Positions 44,582 through 53,521 of a stretch of 64,000 nucleotides of DNA are shown in pieces. A program made the position numbers and the translations under genes. This DNA comes from Sphingomonadales bacterium UBA6157 (GTDB lineage Bacteria; Pseudomonadota; Alphaproteobacteria; Sphingomonadales; Sphingomonadaceae). The DNA is taken from positions 314 through 64,313 of the forward strand of contig DIUN01000043.1 of assembly GCA_002423025.1 (NCBI GenBank). The letters run 5' to 3'. Under the pieces are notes generated by a model, which worked only from the letters and a program-made list of their open reading frames with translations, was not told where the DNA came from and searched no databases. The stretch's first letter is position 1. Every line of letters starts with the position of its first letter.

Positions 44582-45582
44582 GCCGCAAGGCCGTCAAGGC
44601 AGCCAGTTTCCGCCAGAAGCGGCTTCAGCCGGGCCCGTGCCGCCGGGGGCAGGGCAGCAAAGCGCGCGCGTAGCTCGGCGAGGCATTTGGCCTGATATTT
44701 GAAGGTGCCCTGCGTGTAGCCATGGCCCACGGCTTCGAAGGAGAAGCTCTCGGCGCCCGCTGCCAGCGCCGCCGCATTGGCCTGAAGGAAGGGCAGGTAG
44801 ACCGCGCCGATGATCCGCAGCAGCGCTACCACCACATCGGCAGGCGGCGCATCGGCGGCGTCCCACGCGCCCTCGATGCCGCTCATGTCGTCGATATGGA
44901 GCAGCCAGCGCAGCGTGTACGGATAATCCGCGCGCAGCATCGCTTCGGGCGTCGGGTCCACGCCGAGCTGCGAGATCTGGCCATAAAGCCCGAACTCGGC
45001 GAGCGAGGGGCGGCTGCCGAACAGGCAGTGCCGCGCCGTCACATGGGCCTCCAGCGCCTGCATCACGGCGCGCGTGGAAGCCTCGATCAGCGGGAAATTG
45101 GCCTCGGTGCAGCCCACGATGCCCATGCGGCCCACCTGCCGGGCGCGGAAAGCTTCCGCTGCCGCCTGCGAGCGCGCCAGCCCGCCGCCCTTCATCTGGT
45201 CATAGGCCAGCCAGCGACTCATCTGCACCTGGTCCACCTCGCGCAGCCAGCGGTAGCCGAACATCGCCTTGGTCATCCACTCATCGCCAAAATCTTCGAT
45301 GAGATGCGCGAGAAAGGCTTGTGCCGCATCCTCCGGAACGATCGAGCGGGCCGGATGCCGGGCTTCGAGATCGTAGATCAGCGGGGTGGAATCGTTGAGA
45401 AAACTGCCATCGGGGTATTCGAGCACAGGGATGACAGGCGCTTTTACCTTGCTGCCGGCAATGCTCATGGCCTCCGGCCCGTGCACCCAGACATGCGGCA
45501 ACCGCCGGTAGCGCAGCACGCCGCGGATCTTCATCGAGTAGGGCGAACCGAGCGCACCGTAGAGCGTGTAATGATCGTTCAT
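44578..45582 (-). CDS. glutathione S-transferase family protein
   Basis: 334 residues, longer than a typical GST (about 200-220). N-terminal thioredoxin-like domain with LYGALGSPYSMKIRGVLRYRRLP, KAPVIPVLEYPDGSFLNDST; then a helical domain with the LFGSRPSLAEFGLYGQISQL block. The extra C-terminal 90 residues are of unknown role. ATG 45582 is preceded by GGAG; ATG 45600, overlapping the previous stop, is the alternative. Its stop overlaps the sulfatase start. Confidence 0.82.
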   Translation of the reverse strand: MNDHYTLYGALGSPYSMKIRGVLRYRRLPHVWVHGPEAMSIAGSKVKAPVIPVLEYPDGSFLNDSTPLIYDLEARHPARSIVPEDAAQAFLAHLIEDFGDEWMTKAMFGYRWLREVDQVQMSRWLAYDQMKGGGLARSQAAAEAFRARQVGRMGIVGCTEANFPLIEASTRAVMQALEAHVTARHCLFGSRPSLAEFGLYGQISQLGVDPTPEAMLRADYPYTLRWLLHIDDMSGIEGAWDAADAPPADVVVALLRIIGAVYLPFLQANAAALAAGAESFSFEAVGHGYTQGTFKYQAKCLAELRARFAALPPAARARLKPLLAETGCLDGLAA

Positions 45583-45599
45583 GGGGACTCCGCGCGCCA

Positions 45600-46535
45600 T
45601 CAAAAGCTCTTTGTCGCCGCCATGGCGCCAAGGCGGCTGCCGATGGCGTGGAACTCGGCCACTGTCTCCTCGATGATCTCGCGGGCCGTCTTGATCTCAT
45701 CGATCAGCCCTGCCGTCTGCCCGGCGAGACCCACCGCCGCCTCCATGTCTCCGCCAAAATACAGCTCGAGCAGGCGCTTGAAGGTCTCTGGCGGCATCAG
45801 CCCGGCCTCGTGGATTTCCGCCGTGCGTTGCGTCTTCAGCGCCCGGATGCAGGGGCTGGATTTCTTGTTGAGCACGATCGTGCCGGTCTCCCGTGCATCG
45901 AGGATCGCCTGCTTGAAGTTGCTGTGCACCGGGCTTTCCGCGGCGGACACGAAGCGCGTGCCCATCTGCACGGCCTCGGCACCCAGCGCAAAGGCCGCGG
46001 CCATGCCCTTGCCATCACAGATGCCGCCGGCCGCAATGATCGGCACGTTGACCGCGCGGCGCACGGCCTGCAGCAACACCATGGAGGAGACTTCCTCGGG
46101 GTTCTTGAAGCCGCCACCCTCGCTGCCTTCCACCACCAGCCCGTCGACGCCGGCAGCCACGGACTTCAGCGCCGCCTCCGCGGTCGGCACGGCATGGTAG
46201 ACGATGATTCCCGCCTCATGCAGCGGCGCGACGAACTTGGCCGGACTGCCTGCCGAAGTGGTGACGAACCTGACGCCGCTCTCGCAGATGAAGCGCAGCA
46301 TCGCATCGTCCTTGAGAAACAGGATCGGCAGGTTGACGCCAAAGGGTGCCGTGGTGAGCCCCCGCATTTTCAGGATCTCGGCCTTGCACGCCTCGGTCTC
46401 GCCCGAACTGGTCTCGATGATGCCCATGCCACCGGCGTTGCACACGGCAGAGGCCAGTGCCGAGCGCGCGATCCAGCCCATCGGCGCCTGCACGATGGGG
46501 TAGCGGGAGCCCATATGGGCCAGCACACGGTTCAT
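45600..46535 (-). CDS. nitronate monooxygenase family protein (2-nitropropane dioxygenase type)
   Basis: 311 residues, FMN TIM-barrel. Family blocks: YPIVQAPMGWIARSALASAV, FGVNLPI, GVDGLVVEGSEGGGFKNPEEV with the likely catalytic region, PIIAAGGICDGKGMAAAFALGAEAVQMGTRF. Members oxidise nitronates; related ones act as enoyl reductases in catabolic clusters. Second gene of the leftward operon, 28 bases after the MBL gene. Confidence 0.88.
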   Translation of the reverse strand: MNRVLAHMGSRYPIVQAPMGWIARSALASAVCNAGGMGIIETSSGETEACKAEILKMRGLTTAPFGVNLPILFLKDDAMLRFICESGVRFVTTSAGSPAKFVAPLHEAGIIVYHAVPTAEAALKSVAAGVDGLVVEGSEGGGFKNPEEVSSMVLLQAVRRAVNVPIIAAGGICDGKGMAAAFALGAEAVQMGTRFVSAAESPVHSNFKQAILDARETGTIVLNKKSSPCIRALKTQRTAEIHEAGLMPPETFKRLLELYFGGDMEAAVGLAGQTAGLIDEIKTAREIIEETVAEFHAIGSRLGAMAATKSF

Positions 46536-46563
46536 TCGTCGATCATCCCCGATATTGGCTGTC

Positions 46564-47667
46564 TTACAGCAGTTTCTTGCTTGTGATTGTCGCGCTGCCG
46601 GCCGGCAAGCTCACCATCATGCCATCCTCACCTACGGTAATCGGCCCGGAAAAGCGCTTGGGTGCATCCCCGAGGAACGCCGGATAGGCAAAGCTGAACG
46701 GCATCGGCGGCACGATATGGTTGAGCAGCAATTGCTTCACACCAGCGGCGCTGGCGGCCTCTGCGGCTTCCTCCGGGCTCGTGTGGTAATCAAGGATGTC
46801 CCTGGTGATCTGGGCGGTGTTGGCCTGGCCCTTCGTCGCCAGAGCCTCGGTGAGGACCGACACGAGTTTGGGCTGAAGCGCCTCATGCACCAGCAGGTCT
46901 GCCCCCTTGGCGGCAGCCACCAGCGAGGCGGATTTCGCCGTGTCGCCACTCACCACCAGCGACCGGCCCTTGTAATCGAAGCGATAGCCATAGGCTGGAT
47001 CCACCGGGCTGTGATCGACCCGGAACGTCGTCACGGTCAATCCATCCTTGCGCAGGATAACCCCCGGCCCGAGAAACGGGATGGCGATGCCACCCGCGCC
47101 GCCGGGCGGCACGATCGCCGAGCCATGGTGCGCAATGCGATAGCCATTATCGAGCTCATAGGCCGCGTTGAAGCCGCCGACGATCCGCTCGACACCCATC
47201 GGGCCATGGATGGGCAACGGCGAGGTCGCGGCGCTACCGGTCCAGCGCAGCAGCATCAGTGGGCCAAGGCCGTCGATATGGTCCGAATGAAAGTGCGTCA
47301 GCATCAACTGCGAGATGCGCCCCGTCGGCATGCCCATCAGGCTGAGGTTGCGCGCTCCGCCCTCGCCGGCATCGACAAGGATGAGTTGCTTGCCGGCAAT
47401 CACCAGCGTGCAAGGCCCGGCGCGAGTTGGATCGGGCAGGGGAGAGCCGCTGCCGCACAGCACCACGTGCAGGCCATCGGGCAGTCCGGCAGTGGCATCC
47501 CGCCCGACACGTTCCGCGGCCACCCTGGCCAGCAGCGCCGTGCCGATCTCGGCCTGGAACAGCTTGATTGCGCCCACCGCAAGAAGCGCCAGCAGCACAA
47601 TGACAAGTGCGAGCTTGCGGCCCCAGTGCGCGCGTGGTTTCGTGGGTGTGCCGTCGCTGCTCGCCAT
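46564..47667 (-). CDS. MBL-fold metallo-hydrolase with N-terminal membrane anchor
   Basis: 367 residues. A single N-terminal transmembrane segment (LALVIVLLALLAVGAIKLF) precedes the domain. The zinc motif HxHxDH is THFHSDHIDG (His125, His127, Asp129, His130). Later ligands are in VVSGDTAKSASLV and LNHIVPPMP. It resembles tRNase Z-like and arylsulfatase-like MBL hydrolases facing the periplasm. First gene of the leftward five-gene operon; GCAGGAG precedes the ATG and the shared 24-base element lies about 45 bases upstream. Confidence 0.85.
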   Translation of the reverse strand: MASSDGTPTKPRAHWGRKLALVIVLLALLAVGAIKLFQAEIGTALLARVAAERVGRDATAGLPDGLHVVLCGSGSPLPDPTRAGPCTLVIAGKQLILVDAGEGGARNLSLMGMPTGRISQLMLTHFHSDHIDGLGPLMLLRWTGSAATSPLPIHGPMGVERIVGGFNAAYELDNGYRIAHHGSAIVPPGGAGGIAIPFLGPGVILRKDGLTVTTFRVDHSPVDPAYGYRFDYKGRSLVVSGDTAKSASLVAAAKGADLLVHEALQPKLVSVLTEALATKGQANTAQITRDILDYHTSPEEAAEAASAAGVKQLLLNHIVPPMPFSFAYPAFLGDAPKRFSGPITVGEDGMMVSLPAGSATITSKKLL

Positions 47668-47709
47668 GATGACTCCTGCACTGCCAATGGGCCCCGGCGC
47701 AACTTAGCC

Positions 47710-47733
47710 CCTATTATGGCATTATCAATGCCA
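47710..47733 (-). promoter_or_regulatory. shared regulatory element, copy 2 (MBL-hydrolase operon)
   Basis: Read leftward: TGGCA, TTGATAA, TGCCA, TAATAGG, matching the dehalogenase-operon element at 39333-39356 in 21 of 24 positions. On the upper strand its core is the perfect palindrome TGGCATTATCAATGCCA (47717-47733). It carries the same -10-like CATAAT (47713-47718). It faces the MBL gene and lies 60 bases before the DUF4345 gene on the other strand. Confidence 0.7.
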
Positions 47734-47793
47734 AATCTTGCCAGCGCCGTGAAAGCTGCTAGGCTGCCGCAAAATCAATTGGGGGAGTTCATC

Positions 47794-48171
47794 ATGCACA
47801 CGGCACTGCGGGTCATCATAGCATCCATCGGCGTTCTCACCGTCGCAATCGGGCTGGCGTTCCTGCTCGTGCCGGCAGGGCCGGCGGCGCAGTTCTTCAT
47901 CTCTCCCATCGGCAGCCAGGGCATGGCGACCCTGCGCGCGGACTTCCCCGGCTTCTTCATCGGCGCCGGCGTGTTCGCGCTGATCGGCGCCTGGCGGGCC
48001 GATCCCGCGCCGCTCGCCGTGCCGCTGCTCATGCTGGCGCTGGCCTTGCTCGGCCGCTGCGTAAGCCTCGTCATGGACGGCATGGGGCCCGATGCCATCG
48101 CGCCGATGGTCGCCGAAGCAGTGATGATCGCCGTGCTGCTTGCCGGCCGCAGTGTGTTCGCCCGGCAATAA
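47794..48171 (+). CDS. DUF4345-like small membrane protein
   Basis: 125 residues with four hydrophobic helices (VIIASIGVLTVAIGLAFLLVP; GFFIGAGVFALIGAW; LLMLALALLGRCVSL; AEAVMIAVLLAG). Function unknown. ATG 47794 follows GGGGGAG. An open frame runs far upstream, but it is antisense to the MBL gene and is not coding. It is divergent from the MBL gene across the shared operator. Confidence 0.75.
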   Translation: MHTALRVIIASIGVLTVAIGLAFLLVPAGPAAQFFISPIGSQGMATLRADFPGFFIGAGVFALIGAWRADPAPLAVPLLMLALALLGRCVSLVMDGMGPDAIAPMVAEAVMIAVLLAGRSVFARQ

Positions 48172-48238
48172 GCCGCCTGCCGCCGGGGCCATGCTTCGTC
48201 GGCCCAGCCACTCTCCTCGCCAAAGGGACACCTGCCGC

Positions 48239-49927
48239 ATGAAGACGCTGCCCAAGGTGCTGCTCGCCACCACTGCTGTTCTCGCCATCGGGCTCTATGC
48301 CTCGGCGGATTATATCAAGCTCCACGCCGCCGGCTGGATCGCCGGCCCGACCGAGCCGAATCGTCCGGTCGATTGGCAGCAGGGCCCGGCTGCTGCCGCC
48401 ACCCCCGTCGCCCAGCGCCCGCCCAACATCATCCTCATCGTGGCGGACGATCTTGGCTATAACGACCTCAGCCTCACGGGCACCGGCGTTGCCGGCATGG
48501 CGACGCCCAACATCGATGCGATCGGCGAGCAGGGCGTCAGCTTTGCCAATGGCTATGCCGGCAACGCCACCTGCGCTCCCTCCCGTGCCGCGCTGATCAC
48601 CGGCCGCTACGCCACGCGGTTCGGCTATGAGTTTACCCCCACCGATACGCGGCTGCCCAAATGGTTCCCCACCAGCCTGTTCCGCCCGGATGCGATGTTC
48701 GCCCGCAACATCGCCAGTTTCCCCACCGATTCGCCGCGCAAGCCGATTTTCAATGAGGAGGCTGCCCGCGCCGCTGCCCAGCCCGGCGCCAAGGGCGTGC
48801 CGGCCAGCGAGATCACCATCGCCGAGCAGCTGAAATCTCAAGGCTATCACAACATCCACCTCGGCAAATGGCATCTGGGAGAAGCGGTCGGCATGCGGCC
48901 CGAAGACCAGGGCTTTGATGAAAGCCTCGGCTTCATCATCGGCGGCCAGATGTTCCTGCCTGAGAACGACCCCAACGTCGTCAACAGCAAGCAGGATTTC
49001 GATCCGATCGATCGCTACCTCTGGGCCAACCTGCCCTACAGCGTTCAGTACAACGGCAGCCCGCGCTTCGCGCCGGATCGCTACATGACCGATTACCTCA
49101 CCGATCAGGCCATCGCCGGGGTGCGCGCCAACCGCAACCGGCCGTTCTTCATGTATCTCGCCTACAATGCCCCTCACACGCCATTGCAGGCGCTCAAGGC
49201 GGACTATGAGGCGCTTGCGAACATCAAGGACCATCGCACCCGCGTCTATGCGGCGATGGTCCGCGCCGTGGACCGCGGCGTCGGCAAGCTGATGGCCGAG
49301 CTTAAGGCGCAGGGGCTTGATGAGAACACCCTGGTCATCTTCACTTCGGACAATGGCGGCGCGCACTACATCGGCCTGCCCGACATCAACAAGCCCTACC
49401 GCGGCTGGAAGGCGACCTTTTACGAGGGTGGCAACAAGGTGCCGTTCATGATGCGCTGGCCGGCTCGCATCGCTGCCGGCGCGCAGCTGCAAGCCCCGGT
49501 CAGCCATTTCGACATCTTCGCTACCGCCAGCGCCGCTGCCGGAGCCGCCCTGCCCAGGGACCGCCCGGTGGATGGCGTGGACCTGATGCCCTTTGTCAGC
49601 GGCGAGGCCACTGGCCGCCCGCACGAGACACTGTTCTGGCGCAGCGGTGATTATCGCGTCGTCCGCCATCAGGACTGGAAGTTGCAAACGCTCAAGGATC
49701 CGGCCGAGCCGCTGCTCTTCGATCTTGCCGCAGACCCGACCGAGCAGCGCAACCTTGCCGCCCAGAACCCCGCCAAGGTCGCCGAGCTAACCGCGCTGCT
49801 TGCCGCGCATGACAAGACCCAGCAGCCACCGGCCTGGGCTTCACTGGTTCGCGCGCCGATCCCGATCGACCGGCCGCTGGGCACAAAGTCCAGGCCGGGA
49901 GAGGCCTATGTCTATTGGTCCAACTGA
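48239..49927 (+). CDS. sulfatase (arylsulfatase type), second copy
   Basis: 562 residues. N-terminal signal/anchor VLLATTAVLAIGLYASADY. Metal Asp70-Asp71 in LIVADDLGYNDL; formylglycine motif CAPSR at Cys112-Arg116, then LITGRYATRFG, GKWHLGE and TSDNGGAHY. All active-site residues seem intact. ATG 48239 follows AAAGGGA. It differs clearly from the sulfatase at 42806. It is followed two bases later by the TetR gene. Confidence 0.9.
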   Translation: MKTLPKVLLATTAVLAIGLYASADYIKLHAAGWIAGPTEPNRPVDWQQGPAAAATPVAQRPPNIILIVADDLGYNDLSLTGTGVAGMATPNIDAIGEQGVSFANGYAGNATCAPSRAALITGRYATRFGYEFTPTDTRLPKWFPTSLFRPDAMFARNIASFPTDSPRKPIFNEEAARAAAQPGAKGVPASEITIAEQLKSQGYHNIHLGKWHLGEAVGMRPEDQGFDESLGFIIGGQMFLPENDPNVVNSKQDFDPIDRYLWANLPYSVQYNGSPRFAPDRYMTDYLTDQAIAGVRANRNRPFFMYLAYNAPHTPLQALKADYEALANIKDHRTRVYAAMVRAVDRGVGKLMAELKAQGLDENTLVIFTSDNGGAHYIGLPDINKPYRGWKATFYEGGNKVPFMMRWPARIAAGAQLQAPVSHFDIFATASAAAGAALPRDRPVDGVDLMPFVSGEATGRPHETLFWRSGDYRVVRHQDWKLQTLKDPAEPLLFDLAADPTEQRNLAAQNPAKVAELTALLAAHDKTQQPPAWASLVRAPIPIDRPLGTKSRPGEAYVYWSN

Positions 49928-49929
49928 AC

Positions 49930-50574
49930 ATGGCCGCTAAGCAGCCGGCCATGCGCCCGCAAGCTCCCGAATCGCTCCCAGCCAGCACCGCAGTGGAACC
50001 CGATGGCCGCCGTCGCCGCTCCCGCCAGAGCCGGGATCGCATCGTCCAGGCCATGCTGGAGTTGGTGGAGGCTGGTGACGTCACGCCCGGTGCCGAGGCG
50101 GTGGCAGCGCGCGCTGCCGTCGGGTTACGCAGCGTTTTCAGGCACTTCAAGGACATGGAGAGCCTTTATGCCGAGATGACCTTCCGAGTCGCCCAGCATT
50201 ACGAGGCGATGCTGGCGCCGTTCGAAACCAGCGGCTGGCGCAATCAGCTGGCCGAAATGATAGAGCGCCGGCTCACCACCTTCGAACGGCTGATGCCGTT
50301 CAAGCGCGCTGCCGACGCGCACCGCCATGAATCGCCGGCGCTGCAGGCCAATTACACCTCCAGCCTGGCCATGATGCGCAGCCGGCTGAGTGGCCTGCTG
50401 CCTGCGGCTCTGGCCGATGATCCGGTAAGATTTGAAAGCCTTGACCTGCTGCTCAGCTTCGATGTCTGGCAGCGCCTGCGGGTCGATCAGGGGCTGGAGT
50501 CCGTCGCTGCCCGTGCCGTTGTCGAGGGGCAGGTGGCCCTGCTACTCGCCGCTGCGGCGCCGCTTTCGGACTAA
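49930..50574 (+). CDS. TetR-family transcriptional regulator
   Basis: 214 residues. N-terminal helix-turn-helix in RRRRSRQSRDRIVQAMLELV and AARAAVGLRSVFRHFKDMESLY (residues about 32-80), then a helical ligand domain. It starts two bases after the sulfatase stop, so both share a transcript. It is the only TetR regulator in the catabolic block and therefore a candidate to bind the shared TGGCA-N7-TGCCA sites, but no direct link is visible. Confidence 0.85.
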   Translation: MAAKQPAMRPQAPESLPASTAVEPDGRRRRSRQSRDRIVQAMLELVEAGDVTPGAEAVAARAAVGLRSVFRHFKDMESLYAEMTFRVAQHYEAMLAPFETSGWRNQLAEMIERRLTTFERLMPFKRAADAHRHESPALQANYTSSLAMMRSRLSGLLPAALADDPVRFESLDLLLSFDVWQRLRVDQGLESVAARAVVEGQVALLLAAAAPLSD

Positions 50575-50781
50575 GGCACGCAGGCTGCCAAACCGTGTCT
50601 TTCGGGCAACAAAGGCGCAAAAGTCAGTTTTTTTGCAGTGCAGCGCCCTATACAAGCCATATTTCCCAGTCCTTATTGGCGTCACCAACAAGACCGGTCC
50701 CCGGCAGCCCTAGGCTGATTTTGAGAGGAACGGCTTGTGGGGGGAGAGGAACAAGCAACCTGAAAACAGGGAAACTGTTCC

Positions 50782-51633
50782 ATGCTCAAGACCAAGCTCA
50801 ACCCCAGCCTCCGCAGCCTTGCTGTTGCATCCATTGCCTTTGCCGCACTCGCCGCCGCTGCCCCCGCAGTTGCGCAGGAAGAGGCAGCACCGGCTCTCAC
50901 CGTGTCCGGTTCCGTGGCGCTCGTTTCGGATTATCGTTTCCGCGGCGTCTCCCAGTCCGACAAGGGCTTTGCCGTCCAGGGCGGCCTGACGGCCAACCAC
51001 AAATCCGGGCTTTATGCCGGCTTCTGGGCCTCCAACCTTTCGGGCTGGGGCACCTTTGGCGGCCCCAACCTCGAGCTTGACCTGTTCGGCGGCTACAAGC
51101 TGCCCGTCGGCGCCGGCACGCTCGATGTCGGCCTGACCTGGTACATGTATCCGGGCGGTGCCAAGATCACGGATTTCGCAGAGCCTTACGTCAAGCTCAG
51201 CGGCACGGCCGGGCCGGTCTCGCTGCTCGCCGGTGTTGCTTATGCACCAAGCCAGGAGTCGCTCGGCAACTGGTCGAATACCCCGTTCAGCGTCGCGGGT
51301 GACAAGGAGGACAACCTCTACGTCTGGGGCGATGCCGCTGCAGGCATCCCCAACACCCCAGTGACGCTCAAGGCCCACCTTGGCTATTCGGACGGTAACC
51401 CCGGCCTTGGCCCCAATGGCACCAGCATTGCGCCAACTGGCCAGTTCTTCGATTGGCTGCTCGGCGTCGATGTCGCTGTCGGCCCGGTCGTGCTCGGCGT
51501 CGCTTATGTCGATACCGACATCAACCCGAACAGCGCGGAATACCTGCGCCTGCAGCCGAACTTCTCCTCCACCAAGGATGGTTCGAGCATTGCCGGCAGC
51601 AAGGTTCTGTTCTCCGTCAGCGCGGCATTCTGA
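50782..51633 (+). CDS. TorF family putative porin
   Basis: 283 residues. Signal peptide ends APAVAQEE (about residue 32). The mature protein has the family features VSDYRFRGVSQSDKGFAVQGGL near its start and repeated beta-strands to a C-terminal FSVSAAF. It belongs to the TIGR02001 (Gcw_chp/TorF) outer-membrane family; the solute is unknown. Single gene with its own terminator downstream. The 207 bases before it hold no other gene. Confidence 0.88.
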   Translation: MLKTKLNPSLRSLAVASIAFAALAAAAPAVAQEEAAPALTVSGSVALVSDYRFRGVSQSDKGFAVQGGLTANHKSGLYAGFWASNLSGWGTFGGPNLELDLFGGYKLPVGAGTLDVGLTWYMYPGGAKITDFAEPYVKLSGTAGPVSLLAGVAYAPSQESLGNWSNTPFSVAGDKEDNLYVWGDAAAGIPNTPVTLKAHLGYSDGNPGLGPNGTSIAPTGQFFDWLLGVDVAVGPVVLGVAYVDTDINPNSAEYLRLQPNFSSTKDGSSIAGSKVLFSVSAAF

Positions 51634-51685
51634 GGCCGGTAGCCGGCAACGGCGCGGGCTTGTTTTGTTGAGACTTTCGGAAATT

Positions 51686-51719
51686 GGCGGTCGCGGCACA
51701 TGCCGCGGCCGCCTTTTTT
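51686..51719 (+). terminator. Rho-independent terminator after the TorF porin gene
   Basis: GGCGGTCGCGGCA (51686-51698) pairs with TGCCGCGGCCGCC (51701-51713) with one wobble pair, followed by six T (51714-51719). Confidence 0.9.
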
Positions 51720-51783
51720 CTGTGGCGGTGTCGGGAAGGCTTGCCTAAGGTCCGGCGCTTCCCAAGGATCAGCGGGGGCAGGG

Positions 51784-52278
<495 letters not shown>

Positions 52279-52288
52279 TCCGCACATC

Positions 52289-53368
52289 ATGAACCGTATC
52301 ATTCCGCCGGGCAGCACCATCGGCATTCTCGGCGGTGGCCAGCTCGGCCGCATGCTGGCGCTGGCGGCGGCCAACATGGGCTATCGCATCCATGTCTTTG
52401 CGCCGGAGGATGAGCTTCCGGCCGGAGATGTCGCGGCAGAAGTGACACGCGCCGCCTATACGGATCTTGCCGCGCTGGATCGTTTTGCTGCCAGCATCGA
52501 TGTCGCCACCTTCGAGTTCGAGAATATCGAGACTGCCGCTGTCCGCCATCTCGCCGGGCTGGTGCCGGTGCGACCCGGCGCTGCCAGCCTTGAGGTTTCT
52601 CAGGACCGGCTGGAGGAGAAGCGCTTCATCGAGGGCGTTGGCGGCCGGCCCGCTCCCTATTTCGCCGTAGACAGCCGCGCCGATCTCGATGCCGGCATTG
52701 CCGCGCTGGGCCTGCCCGCCGTGCTCAAGACGCGTCGCTTCGGTTATGATGGCAAGGGCCAGGCGCGCCTCGCCAGCGTTGCAGATGCCGATGCCGCCTG
52801 GGCAGCGCTTGGCGGCCAGCCGGCGGTGCTGGAGGCGTGGCTGCATTACGATCACGAGTTCTCGATCATCACGGCCCGCGGTGTCGAAGGGGACACTGCC
52901 GTCTATCCGGCACCGGACAATCGCCACAAGCAGGGCGTGCTGGCCTCCAGCCATGTGCCCGCGCCCGAGGTGATCGCGGCGCAGGTGCCCGCAGCGACGG
53001 CGCTGGCGCTGCGCGTGGCGGAAGCGTTGGATTATGTTGGCGTGCTGACACTGGAGTTTTTTGCCTGCGCCGATGGCCCGCGTTTCAACGAGATGGCACC
53101 GCGCGTCCACAACAGCGGCCACTGGACCATCGAGGGCACTCGTGCCTCGCAGTTCGAAAATCACATCCGCGCCATCTGTGGCCTGCCCCTCGGCAGCACG
53201 GACCTGACAGCGCCGGATATCGTCATGAAGAACCTGCTCGGCGAGGATGTGCACGACTGGAGCAGCATCCTGGCCGATCCGCGGGCGCATCTGCATCTTT
53301 ATGGCAAGGGCGCCGTCAAGCCTGGCCGCAAGATGGGCCATGTCACCTGGCTGTCGCCGCTGGCCTGA
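52289..53368 (+). CDS. purK: 5-(carboxyamino)imidazole ribonucleotide synthase (PurK)
   Basis: 359 residues, ATP-grasp enzyme that carboxylates AIR with bicarbonate. IGILGGGQLGRMLALAA is at the N terminus; the ATP-grasp core has LKTRRFGYDGKGQ and the metal region LEFFACADGPRFNEMAPRVHNSGHWTIEG. It follows purE by ten bases. A hairpin without a T-run (53381-53399) lies after the stop. Confidence 0.95.
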   Translation: MNRIIPPGSTIGILGGGQLGRMLALAAANMGYRIHVFAPEDELPAGDVAAEVTRAAYTDLAALDRFAASIDVATFEFENIETAAVRHLAGLVPVRPGAASLEVSQDRLEEKRFIEGVGGRPAPYFAVDSRADLDAGIAALGLPAVLKTRRFGYDGKGQARLASVADADAAWAALGGQPAVLEAWLHYDHEFSIITARGVEGDTAVYPAPDNRHKQGVLASSHVPAPEVIAAQVPAATALALRVAEALDYVGVLTLEFFACADGPRFNEMAPRVHNSGHWTIEGTRASQFENHIRAICGLPLGSTDLTAPDIVMKNLLGEDVHDWSSILADPRAHLHLYGKGAVKPGRKMGHVTWLSPLA

Positions 53369-53521
53369 CCGACAACCGACCAGGGGCCTGAGACCCCTGC
53401 GACCAATGTCCATGGTGCGGACTTTTTCGCGGCCGTTACTGTGCGGCGACATCCCCTGCGCCAAGGCCCGATAGCCCGGGCCGCGCCGTCAGGGTTTCCA
53501 AGCCCCGAGGATGCCCGCCGC

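Noticed and set aside
46555..47793. Upstream part of a 538-codon plus-strand frame ending with the DUF4345 gene
   Set aside because: It is antisense to the MBL hydrolase; only the part from ATG 47794, after a GGGGGAG site, looks coding.
53381..53399. CAGGGG/CCCCTG hairpin after purK
   Set aside because: Short stem without a following T-run; not enough for a terminator call.
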